Part shown: one piece after another, positions 1-5,671 of the stretch
Layout: every line of letters starts with the position of its first letter
Numbering within the stretch: position 1 is the stretch's first letter
Assembly: GCA_018715465.1 (NCBI GenBank)
Contig: DVLN01000025.1
Coordinates: 1 to 7,993 of the forward strand
DNA length: 7,993 nt
DNA from: Candidatus Faecivivens stercorigallinarum
GTDB taxonomy: Bacteria; Bacillota; Clostridia; Oscillospirales; Ruminococcaceae
Reading direction: 5' to 3'
Translations under genes and position numbers: made by a program
Notes under the pieces: generated by a model
Database searches by the model: none
Told to the model about the DNA's origin: nothing
What the model saw: only the letters and a program-made list of their open reading frames with translations

Positions 1-1
1 T

Positions 2-856
2 GTCGTTGAACGGTTGGGTTCCTATTTTGCGACATGGCAGACCGGTGTACACTTCAAGATTCCGTTCATTGATCGAATTGCCAAAAAGGTTTCGCTGAAG
101 GAAAATGTTGTTGACTTCCCGCCTCAGCCGGTTATCACCAAAGATAACGTTACCATGCAGATTGATACCGTTGTCTTCTATCTGGTATCCGACCCCAAGC
201 TGTTCACCTACGGCATTGACCGCCCGATCTCCGCAATCGAAAATCTGACGGCCACTACCCTGCGTAACATCATCGGCGATCTGGATCTGGACGCAACCCT
301 CACTTCCCGTGATATCATCAATACCAAGATCACCGCGATTCTGGATGAAGCGTCCGATAAATGGGGCATCAAAGTCACACGTGTTGAGCTGAAAAATATT
401 ATGCCGCCCAGAGAGATTCAGGACTCGATGGAAAAACAGATGAAAGCAGAACGCGAAAGACGTGAAGCAATCCTTCAGGCAGAAGGCCGTAAAAAGAGCC
501 AGATCCTGGTAGCCGAAGGCGAAAAGGAATCGCAGATTCTCCGTGCTGAGGCTGAAAAAGAAGCGGCGATCCTCAAGGCTGAAGCCGAAAAGGAAAGACG
601 CATCAAGGAAGCAGAAGGCCAGGCACAGGCAATTCTGACTGTCCAGCAGGCAAACGCCGACGCGCTTAAGCTGCTGACCCAGGCCGATCCTTCCGGTAAG
701 GTTCTGACCCTTAAGAGTCTGGAAACCCTCTCCCATGTCGCTGACGGCAGAGCAACCAAGATCATCATTCCGAGTGAGATCCAGAATCTCGGCGGGTTGG
801 TTGCTTCTCTTAAAGCCTGTGCTGATGTGGCAGAAGACGAAAATACAAAAGCATAA
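2..856 (+). CDS. SPFH/band-7 (stomatin/prohibitin-like) membrane scaffold protein, 5'-truncated
   Basis: The reading frame is open to the window's left edge (VVER precedes the first possible TTG start at 14). The beginning resembles the middle of the family signature 'ERLGxY...GxHFxIPFIDR', so the N-terminal membrane anchor and the true start lie outside. About 284 residues remain. The SPFH domain runs to roughly nt 420 and includes the 'KDNVTMQIDTVVFY' and 'ENLTATTLRNIIGDLDLD' blocks and the 'WGIKVTRVELKNIMPP' end of the domain. A long charged helix follows, made of 11-residue repeats. The tail ('ADGRATKIIIPSEIQNLGGL') is typical of bacterial QmcA/paraslipin-like members. Family knowledge: these proteins oligomerise at the membrane, organise microdomains and often act with membrane proteases or an NfeD partner, which would lie upstream if present. 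The exact function is unknown. Family assignment is sure; the subfamily is less so. Confidence 0.93.
   Translation, partial: VVERLGSYFATWQTGVHFKIPFIDRIAKKVSLKENVVDFPPQPVITKDNVTMQIDTVVFYLVSDPKLFTYGIDRPISAIENLTATTLRNIIGDLDLDATLTSRDIINTKITAILDEASDKWGIKVTRVELKNIMPPREIQDSMEKQMKAERERREAILQAEGRKKSQILVAEGEKESQILRAEAEKEAAILKAEAEKERRIKEAEGQAQAILTVQQANADALKLLTQADPSGKVLTLKSLETLSHVADGRATKIIIPSEIQNLGGLVASLKACADVAEDENTKA
467..631 (+). repeat. Five tandem 11-residue (hendecad) repeats in the SPFH coiled coil
   Basis: Within the SPFH gene the helix can be read as five consecutive 11-mers: AILQAEGRKKS, QILVAEGEKES, QILRAEAEKEA, AILKAEAEKER and RIKEAEGQAQA. The pattern is (A/Q/R)-I-L-x-A-E-(G/A)-x-K-x-x. The DNA shows matching 33-base periodicity (recurring 'atcct.aaggctgaag'-like blocks). 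Eleven-residue periodicity gives a nearly straight helix, as expected for the long helix that follows the SPFH domain in cage-forming family members. This is a protein-level repeat, not a mobile or regulatory DNA repeat. Confidence 0.75.
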
Positions 857-867
857 CCGTTTTACCG

Positions 868-896
868 AGCCGGGCGTCAAAAGCGCCCGGCTTTTT
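868..896 (+). terminator. Rho-independent terminator of the SPFH gene
   Basis: A perfect 9-bp GC-rich stem, AGCCGGGCG (868-876) with CGCCCGGCT (884-892), closes a 7-base loop and runs into TTTTT (892-896). It begins 11 bases after the SPFH stop codon, so transcription of that gene should end here and the next gene needs its own promoter. Confidence 0.93.
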
Positions 897-971
897 ATGT
901 TTATCTGTCTGTGAGGGAAAAATGTCATTTTGCCGAACAGAAGGATCATATACTGAATGGTACTGTAGTTC

Positions 972-1000
972 TTGACAATCCCGCTTTAATGTGATACGAT
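972..1000 (+). promoter_or_regulatory. Sigma-A promoter of the apgM-like gene
   Basis: A perfect -35 TTGACA (972-977) is followed by a 17-base spacer and a -10 TACGAT (995-1000, 4 of 6 to consensus). The -10 is preceded by TG one base away (TGa, 992-994), making an extended -10. The predicted transcription start is about 1006-1008, giving a leader of about 90 bases before the ATG at 1096. The promoter lies directly downstream of the SPFH terminator, which supports an independent unit. Confidence 0.8.
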
Positions 1001-1023
1001 ATCAATAACTTTAACGCGTCGAA

Positions 1024-1055
1024 TGGCTGAACTGGTTGCATAATCGGTTCAGCCA
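1024..1055 (+). promoter_or_regulatory. Long hairpin/inverted repeat in the apgM leader
   Basis: TGGCTGAAC (1024-1032) and GTTCAGCCA (1047-1055) are perfect inverted copies. In RNA the stem can extend inward through U-G, G-C, G-U, U-A and U-A pairs to 14 bp with a GCAU loop (1038-1041). It starts about 17 bases after the predicted transcription start. It is not followed by a U-run, so it is not a simple terminator. It could stabilise the 5' end of the mRNA, act as a protein-bound RNA element, or act as a DNA operator just downstream of the promoter. The structure is seen directly; the role is unknown. Confidence 0.65.
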
Positions 1056-1095
1056 CCAAAGATGCACAATTTTGACTGGAAGGATGCTGACATAT

Positions 1096-2304
1096 ATGAA
1101 ATATCTGGTTGTCCTGTGTGACGGTATGGCGGACACACCCGTCGCTGAACTGGGCGGAAAAACGCCAATGGAAGTTGCCCATAAAGAAAACATGGATGCT
1201 CTGGTGCAGGAATCCATCGTCGGGATGGCAAAAACTGTCCCCGATGGCATGAAACCAGGCAGCGATGTCGCAAACCTTTCTGCGCTGGGATATGACCCCG
1301 CCTCTTGTTATACTGGCCGTTCTCCGCTGGAGGCTGCCAGTATCGGAATAGATCTCTCCCCTGTTCAGTATGCAATCCGCTGCAATCTGGTCACCCTGAG
1401 TGATGAGGAAAACTATGAAGATAAAACAATGGTCGACTATTGCGCGGGCGATATCTCGACCGAAGAAGCAGCTCAGCTGGTCCAATGGCTGGATGAAAAG
1501 CTGCCTGCCGGCGTTCGTCTTTACTCTGGCGTCAGCTACCGACACTGTCTTGTCTGGGATAACCCATCGGACGATCTTGGCGAACTGACTCCCCCGCATG
1601 ATATCTCCGGCAAAAAGATTTCCGGCTACCTGCCCGACCCGGAAAAGGCTGGTCTGCTGCTTGAGCTGATGAAAGAAAGCAATCGTATTTTGATGGAACA
1701 CCCAGTCAACAAAGCGCGTGTTGCTGAGGGCAAACATCCAGCAAATTCGATCTGGCTGTGGGGACAGGGCAGAAAGGCTGCTTTGACCGATTTTACCGAA
1801 AAAACCGGGCTGAAAGGCGCGGTCATCTCGGCAGTCGACCTGATTAAGGGAATTGGCGTTCTGTCGGGCATGCAGGTCATTGAGGTACCAGGCGCAACTG
1901 GTTATATCGACACCAACTTCGATGGCAAGGCTGCCGCTGCAATTGATGCTTTTAAACAGGGTGCTGACCTGGTGTATGTCCACGTTGAAGCACCAGATGA
2001 ATGTGGTCACAGAGGAGAAGTTCAGAATAAAGTCCGTTCGATTGAACTGATTGACAGCAAGATTCTGGGTCCGGTTCAGTCGGCACTGGCTGAGATGGGC
2101 GACTACCGGATTATGGTTCTTCCTGATCATCCGACTCCCCTTGCAATCAAGACCCACTCGTCTGATCCGGTTCCGTTCATGATTTATGACAGCCGCTCTG
2201 CCGCTCCTGGTGCTCCGGTCTTTACCGAAAAGGCCGCGGAACAAACTGGGCTGTACTATCCGCAGGCCAGCAAACTGATGGAACTGCTGACTGAATCATT
2301 TTAA
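1096..2304 (+). CDS. apgM: Archaeal-type cofactor-independent phosphoglycerate mutase family protein; possible homoserine kinase
   Basis: This 402-residue cytosolic enzyme belongs to the alkaline-phosphatase-superfamily apgM group (COG3635). The start at 1096 is chosen because GGAAGGA (1078-1084) precedes it at 11 bases and the protein then begins MKYLVVLCDGMADTP, as in the family. An ATG in the same frame at 1036 lies inside the leader hairpin and lacks a ribosome site. Visible active-site elements are Asp9 (CDGMAD), the presumed catalytic Ser56 in GSDVANLS, the metal-binding 'HVEAPDECGH' block (Asp301, His305), 'LPDHPTP' (Asp344, His345) and His354 (KTHSSDP). The lid/insertion region lies between about residues 70 and 250. 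The classical role is 3-phosphoglycerate to 2-phosphoglycerate. However, bacterial members of this length fall near the subgroup annotated as proposed homoserine kinase (threonine synthesis), so the substrate is open. The gene is monocistronic, between its own promoter and terminator. Confidence 0.93.
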   Translation: MKYLVVLCDGMADTPVAELGGKTPMEVAHKENMDALVQESIVGMAKTVPDGMKPGSDVANLSALGYDPASCYTGRSPLEAASIGIDLSPVQYAIRCNLVTLSDEENYEDKTMVDYCAGDISTEEAAQLVQWLDEKLPAGVRLYSGVSYRHCLVWDNPSDDLGELTPPHDISGKKISGYLPDPEKAGLLLELMKESNRILMEHPVNKARVAEGKHPANSIWLWGQGRKAALTDFTEKTGLKGAVISAVDLIKGIGVLSGMQVIEVPGATGYIDTNFDGKAAAAIDAFKQGADLVYVHVEAPDECGHRGEVQNKVRSIELIDSKILGPVQSALAEMGDYRIMVLPDHPTPLAIKTHSSDPVPFMIYDSRSAAPGAPVFTEKAAEQTGLYYPQASKLMELLTESF

Positions 2305-2379
2305 CTGAATATTTAAATAAACAGATCAAAAAGCCGGATACCACCGAAAATAGTTTCTGGCTGTGATCACTGGTGAACG

Positions 2380-2412
2380 CCGGTGGCAGAATCACTTCTG
2401 CCGCCGGTTTTT
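2380..2412 (+). terminator. Rho-independent terminator after apgM
   Basis: A 12-bp stem, CCGGTGGCAGAA (2380-2391) with TTCTGCCGCCGG (2396-2407), contains one T-G wobble. It closes a TCAC loop and is followed by TTTTT (2408-2412). It begins about 75 bases after the apgM stop codon. The intervening 3' UTR can form alternative pairs with this stem (see findings). Confidence 0.88.
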
Positions 2413-2473
2413 CAATTGGCCGAGTCTCAAAAACTTTTCATCTTTTTCAAAAAATGTAAGTTTCTTACGGAAT

Positions 2474-2502
2474 TTGTCAAAAATTATTGCTATTTATATA
2501 GT
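2474..2502 (+). promoter_or_regulatory. Sigma-A promoter of the MATE transporter gene
   Basis: A -35 TTGTCA (2474-2479, 5 of 6) and a -10 TATAGT (2497-2502, 5 of 6) are separated by exactly 17 bases in a very AT-rich stretch. The predicted start is near 2509, leaving a leader of about 70 bases before the ATG at 2579. The promoter lies downstream of the apgM terminator, so the transporter is transcribed separately. Confidence 0.72.
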
Positions 2503-2506
2503 AATA
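2485..2506. promoter_or_regulatory. Candidate repressor operator over the MATE promoter
   Basis: TATTGCTAT (2485-2493) and ATAGTAATA (2498-2506) form an inverted repeat matching at 8 of 9 positions around a 4-base centre (TTAT). It covers the spacer's 3' half and the whole -10 element. Size and placement fit a dimeric MarR- or TetR-type repressor, a common control for multidrug efflux genes. No regulator gene is present in the window, and AT-rich promoters produce chance palindromes, so this is a candidate only. Confidence 0.45.
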
Positions 2507-2578
2507 TGATAAAATCAAATTAACACAGTAACAAATGCTGGCAGCACCCCTCAAGTTTAGAAAGGATGAGTTTTTAAG

Positions 2579-3970
2579 ATGGCACAAAACAAAATTTCAC
2601 AATTTTTTTCTGCCAGGGATATGACCACAGGCAGTACCGCCGGCGCAATCATTCAGTTTACGATTCCACTGTTAATTGGCAACATTGCCCAGCAGCTGTA
2701 CAGCACCGTCGACTCGATCGTGGTCGGCAAATATGTTGGTGACAATGCACTGGCGGCTGTCGGTGCAAGCGGACCGGTTACCAATCTGCTGCTGGTACTG
2801 TTTGTCGGTATCTCAACAGGTGCTGGCATCATGGTTTCTCAGTATTTCGGTGCAAGGGATTCGCAGATGCTTTCCAAAACGATCGGCAATACGCTGGTCA
2901 TGACATTAATTGCAGGTATCGTGATGACTGTCATGGGGGTTTTGCTGTCCAGGCCTTTTCTTGAACTGTTGGACACGCCGGTAGAAATTTTGGATATGGC
3001 AGCTGACTATTTAAGAATTATTTTTATTGGTATTATTGCTTTTGCATTTTATAATATTTTGTCCGGTATCCTGAGGGGACTGGGCGATAGTTTTATGCCG
3101 CTGGTGTTTTTGCTTGTCTGCTGTGCAATGAACATCGTACTGGACTTGCTGTTTGTTGCCGGATTCAAGATGGGCGTAGCTGGTGCGGCTTGGGCGACGA
3201 TCCTCTCCTGGCTGGTTTCCGCTGTCCTCTGCTTACTTAAAATTGCACGGATGAAGGAAGAGCTCGGGCTTGAATTCCATCATCTCAAGCTGGAAGGGAA
3301 ACTTTGCAAGGAACTGATTATGCTCGGTCTTCCCTCTGGTCTGACACAGGCAATCTTTTCAATGTCGATGCTGGTCGTCCAGTCGCTGACCAATTCTTTG
3401 GGTACCGACGTTATCGCCTGCAACACCATCATCATGCGTGTCGATGGATTCGCAATGATGCCCAACTTCAGTTTTGGTATGGCGATGACCACCTTCGTCG
3501 GACAGAATGTCGGTGCGAACAGATTGGACCGAGTGGTGGAAGGCAATAAAAACGGCCTCAAGCTGGGCATCGGTACATCGGCTGTACTGGTACTTTGTCT
3601 GATCCTGTTCGGCAAATACCTGATCGAGATGTTCACAAGTACGCCCGCACTGATTACCCTCAGCAATCAGATGCTGCGGCTGCTGGCAGTTGGATATATT
3701 GCAATGGCGGTCACCCAGATTCTTTCTGGTACGATGCGCGGCGCCGGCGATACCGTCAGCCCGATGTGGATTTCGCTGATCACGACGGTTGTTATCCGTG
3801 TTCCGATCGCCTATCTGTTGGCTTATCTGACCCGGAATGAAGCCCGTCCGCACGGCGAACCTTATACGCTGTTCCTGTCAATGCTGATCTCCTGGGTGGC
3901 AGGTGCGGCGATCACTGTCCTGGTTTTCCGTTTGGGCAGATGGAAAAGACGCGCACTGGTCAATCAATAA
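2579..3970 (+). CDS. MATE family multidrug/cation efflux transporter
   Basis: This 463-residue integral membrane protein has the usual length and layout of the MATE (MatE) family: two homologous six-helix halves, 12 predicted helices. Helices lie at about residues 21-42, 58-80, 102-124, 143-166, 172-194, 199-222, 246-270, 277-303, 327-350, 367-385, 396-417 and 429-451. The internal duplication is visible in matching loops 'LRGLGDSFMPL' (165-175) and 'MRGAGDTVSPM' (386-396). The N-terminal 'FTIPLLIGNIAQQLYSTVDS' block and 'VGKYVGDNALAAVGAS' are typical of clostridial members. Such proteins export cationic drugs, dyes or metabolites in exchange for Na+ or H+; the substrate cannot be read from sequence. 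The ATG at 2579 follows AAAGGA (2561-2566) at 12 bases. The gene stands alone between its own promoter and terminator, and a palindrome over the promoter suggests repression. The C-terminus is basic (RWKRR), consistent with a cytoplasmic end. Confidence 0.95.
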   Translation: MAQNKISQFFSARDMTTGSTAGAIIQFTIPLLIGNIAQQLYSTVDSIVVGKYVGDNALAAVGASGPVTNLLLVLFVGISTGAGIMVSQYFGARDSQMLSKTIGNTLVMTLIAGIVMTVMGVLLSRPFLELLDTPVEILDMAADYLRIIFIGIIAFAFYNILSGILRGLGDSFMPLVFLLVCCAMNIVLDLLFVAGFKMGVAGAAWATILSWLVSAVLCLLKIARMKEELGLEFHHLKLEGKLCKELIMLGLPSGLTQAIFSMSMLVVQSLTNSLGTDVIACNTIIMRVDGFAMMPNFSFGMAMTTFVGQNVGANRLDRVVEGNKNGLKLGIGTSAVLVLCLILFGKYLIEMFTSTPALITLSNQMLRLLAVGYIAMAVTQILSGTMRGAGDTVSPMWISLITTVVIRVPIAYLLAYLTRNEARPHGEPYTLFLSMLISWVAGAAITVLVFRLGRWKRRALVNQ

Positions 3971-3994
3971 TTTACTTATTCCAAACTTTCAAAA

Positions 3995-4026
3995 ATGCGG
4001 CTTCCAAAACGGAGGCCGCATTTTTT
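3995..4026 (+). terminator. Rho-independent terminator after the MATE gene
   Basis: ATGCGGCTTCC (3995-4005) pairs with GGAGGCCGCAT (4011-4021) over 11 bp with one T-G wobble. The loop is AAAAC and the stem is followed by a T-run ending at 4026. An A-run directly upstream (3991-3995) makes it nearly symmetric, so it might also work in the other direction. It separates the transporter from the sporulation operon. Confidence 0.92.
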
Positions 4027-4035
4027 GTCAGTGGT

Positions 4036-4063
4036 TCTATCCTGTAAACACGCGGCATATGTT
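4036..4063 (+). promoter_or_regulatory. Weak candidate sigma-E-type sporulation promoter for sipL-spoIVA
   Basis: CATATGTT at 4056-4063 fits the relaxed sigma-E -10 pattern CATAnnnT. About 14 bases upstream lies TCTATCC (4036-4042), a poor match to the sigma-E -35. The location, between the MATE terminator and sipL, is where a promoter is required, and spoIVA and sipL are sigma-E-controlled in species where this was studied. The sequence match alone is weak. No convincing sigma-A promoter was seen in 4027-4124. Confidence 0.25.
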
Positions 4064-4109
4064 GTTTCAGTCCCGGCATTCTGCGGCCGGACGAGTAAAA
4101 GAAAGACGG

Positions 4110-4115
4110 AAAGGA
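4110..4115 (+). promoter_or_regulatory. Ribosome binding site that sets the sipL start
   Basis: AAAGGA at 4110-4115 lies 9 bases before the ATG at 4125 but only 3 bases before the in-frame ATG at 4119. The ATG at 4115 is out of frame. Spacing therefore favours 4125. The frame stays open upstream to 3903 inside the MATE gene, but that extension crosses a terminator and is not coding. Confidence 0.65.
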
Positions 4116-4124
4116 TGGATGCAT

Positions 4125-5654
4125 ATGCCGGAACTGAAGCTGACAACCGAAGAGCTTGCTGTAACCGAAATGCTGCTGGATACCTCAGCGGAACAGTCGC
4201 TGGAACTGGATTTCCTGCTTCCTGATTATGAACCGGAGGTATTTCGTATCCTAAAAACTAGGGTCACACCGGTCATTCAGCAGATTCAGGTCGACAAAAA
4301 CCGACTGGAACTCAGCGGCGTTTGTAATGTCAGCGTCCTTTATCTTGGGGAACGGCAGGATTCATTGCAGGCAGCCCGTCAGGCGGCGCCATTTTCAAAG
4401 ACACTAGAGCTGAAAAAATTGCCCGATTCAGACTGTGCAGTCCAATGTGTCCCCCGCTGTTACTTTGTCAACGCCCGTGCGGTTAGTTCAAGGCGACTGG
4501 AAGTCCGGTGCGGACTGAGTATCCGTACCCGTGTAACTGCACAAACCAAAAGACCGGTCGTCGCTTCGGCACGGGGCTGCGGCGTTCAGATCCATGGTAA
4601 AAGCGTAAACTCAGCACAAAACCGTATCCTTGCTTCCAAAACGTTTACAATGAGTGAAGACCTAGAACTGGGACAGGCAAAGCCTGCATTCGGCAGTCTG
4701 TTGGACGCCTGGTTCTCACTGGTGCTGACTGAAAAAAAGATGATGGAAAACCGGGTGATCTGTAAAGGCGACCTGGTGACCCGCATTCTCTACTGCCCGG
4801 AAGGGGGCGGCAGTCCTGAACTGATGGAATGGAGTGAACCGGTCAGCCAGATTCTCGATCTCACCGGTGTACAGCAGGACGATATCTGCGAGATCCACGC
4901 TGAGCGGCTCAACGGCAGCTTTGAACCTGTCCGCGGAGACGGCGAATGTCGCAGACTTTCAGCCGAATGGTCGGTTACCGTCTCTGCGGTATGCGACCGC
5001 AACCGTGAAACTCAGCTCAACGATGACGCTTTCTCCTGTCAGTACGCTTCACGTCCGATCATCGAAACAGTCCCCCTTTCGCTGGCATGCGGGACCATCA
5101 GCCAGATTGTTCCAGTCACCGGCAGAATGGAGATCGCCCAGCTAGAAAACCTTTGCGCCATCCTCACCTCCCCTGGTGAGTATTCCAGCAGGTCGGAAAA
5201 TGGAAAGCTGATTCTGTCGGGGACGGTGGAAGTTTCCGCAATCTATCTGTCCGGCGGCAGTCTGGCTGTCAGTGATAAGTCCATTCTGTATGAGGCAGTG
5301 CTGGACCAGGACTGCCCGGACGAAATCAGTTTTTTCCCGTCTGTTGGGATTGTTTCTGCCGATGGAACACTGTCTGCCGGTGGTATTGACCTGCGCATCC
5401 AGCTGAATGTCTGCGGTACAGTCTGCCAGCCGCTCGAACAGCGGCTGCTGACCGGACTGGAGATCGACAAGGACAAAGCGCTGGAACGTTCCGGCGCGGC
5501 ACTGCGCATCTGTTACGCGGAACCGGGTGAAAATCTCTGGGATATCGCCAAACGCTGCCGCACCTCCATGCCGGCAATTATGCAGGAAAACGACCTGCAA
5601 TCTGAAACGATGACCGAAAGACAGATGCTGCTGATCCCGATGCTGCAGGAATAA
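4125..5654 (+). CDS. sipL: SipL-like coat morphogenesis protein (DUF3794 repeats + C-terminal LysM)
   Basis: A 509-residue soluble protein without signal peptide or membrane helices. The N-terminal and central parts match DUF3794 (SPOCS) repeats: about residues 15-140 ('LDFLLPDYEPEVFRILKTR...'), about 175-290 ('SLLDAWFSLVLTEKKMMENR') and about 340-445. The C-terminus (about 461-506) is a LysM domain: 'YAEPGENLWDIAKRCRTS' followed by 'MPAIMQENDLQ' and 'MLLIPML', with Trp472 in the conserved LWxIAK position. This domain order and length are those of SipL, the clostridial protein that binds SpoIVA at the mother-cell face of the forespore and is needed for coat encasement; its counterpart in Bacillus is SpoVID. 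The next gene, 17 bases downstream, is spoIVA, which strongly supports the call. Nineteen cysteines are present, an unusually high number. Generic 'DUF3794/LysM' proteins also occur in clostridia, so orthology rests on domain order plus context. Confidence 0.88.
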   Translation: MPELKLTTEELAVTEMLLDTSAEQSLELDFLLPDYEPEVFRILKTRVTPVIQQIQVDKNRLELSGVCNVSVLYLGERQDSLQAARQAAPFSKTLELKKLPDSDCAVQCVPRCYFVNARAVSSRRLEVRCGLSIRTRVTAQTKRPVVASARGCGVQIHGKSVNSAQNRILASKTFTMSEDLELGQAKPAFGSLLDAWFSLVLTEKKMMENRVICKGDLVTRILYCPEGGGSPELMEWSEPVSQILDLTGVQQDDICEIHAERLNGSFEPVRGDGECRRLSAEWSVTVSAVCDRNRETQLNDDAFSCQYASRPIIETVPLSLACGTISQIVPVTGRMEIAQLENLCAILTSPGEYSSRSENGKLILSGTVEVSAIYLSGGSLAVSDKSILYEAVLDQDCPDEISFFPSVGIVSADGTLSAGGIDLRIQLNVCGTVCQPLEQRLLTGLEIDKDKALERSGAALRICYAEPGENLWDIAKRCRTSMPAIMQENDLQSETMTERQMLLIPMLQE

Positions 5655-5671
5655 AAAGGAGGGGTTGAGGA
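5655..5671 (+). promoter_or_regulatory. Very strong Shine-Dalgarno site of spoIVA in the intergenic gap
   Basis: The whole 17-base gap after the sipL stop is AAAGGAGGGGTTGAGGA. AGGAGG (5657-5662) lies 9 bases before the spoIVA ATG. The near-perfect site suggests SpoIVA is translated at a high rate from the shared transcript, sensible for a structural shell protein made alongside its less abundant partner. No hairpin or promoter fits in this gap. Confidence 0.8.

Noticed and set aside
1023..1043. Tiny upstream frame in the apgM leader (MAELVA then stop)
   Set aside because: It has no Shine-Dalgarno sequence, lies within the hairpin, and carries no Thr/Ile run that would suggest a threonine-type attenuator.
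946..2244. 432-codon open frame on the minus strand opposite the apgM gene
   Set aside because: It is the antisense shadow of a clearly coding gene, has no recognisable domain or ribosome site, and its low-complexity, Cys/His/Gln-rich translation is typical of reversed codon bias.
2329..2412. Known riboswitch (guanidine or fluoride class) controlling the MATE gene
   Set aside because: I could not match the conserved loops or cores of these classes, and an independent promoter lies between this structure and the MATE gene.
2505..2510. Alternative -10 TATGAT for the MATE promoter
   Set aside because: Its distance from TTGTCA is 25 bases, too long; TATAGT at 2497 gives an exact 17-base spacer.
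3903..4124. N-terminal extension of the sipL frame into the MATE gene
   Set aside because: It overlaps the end of the transporter in another frame and would read through its terminator hairpin; the ribosome site and family N-terminus place the start at 4125.
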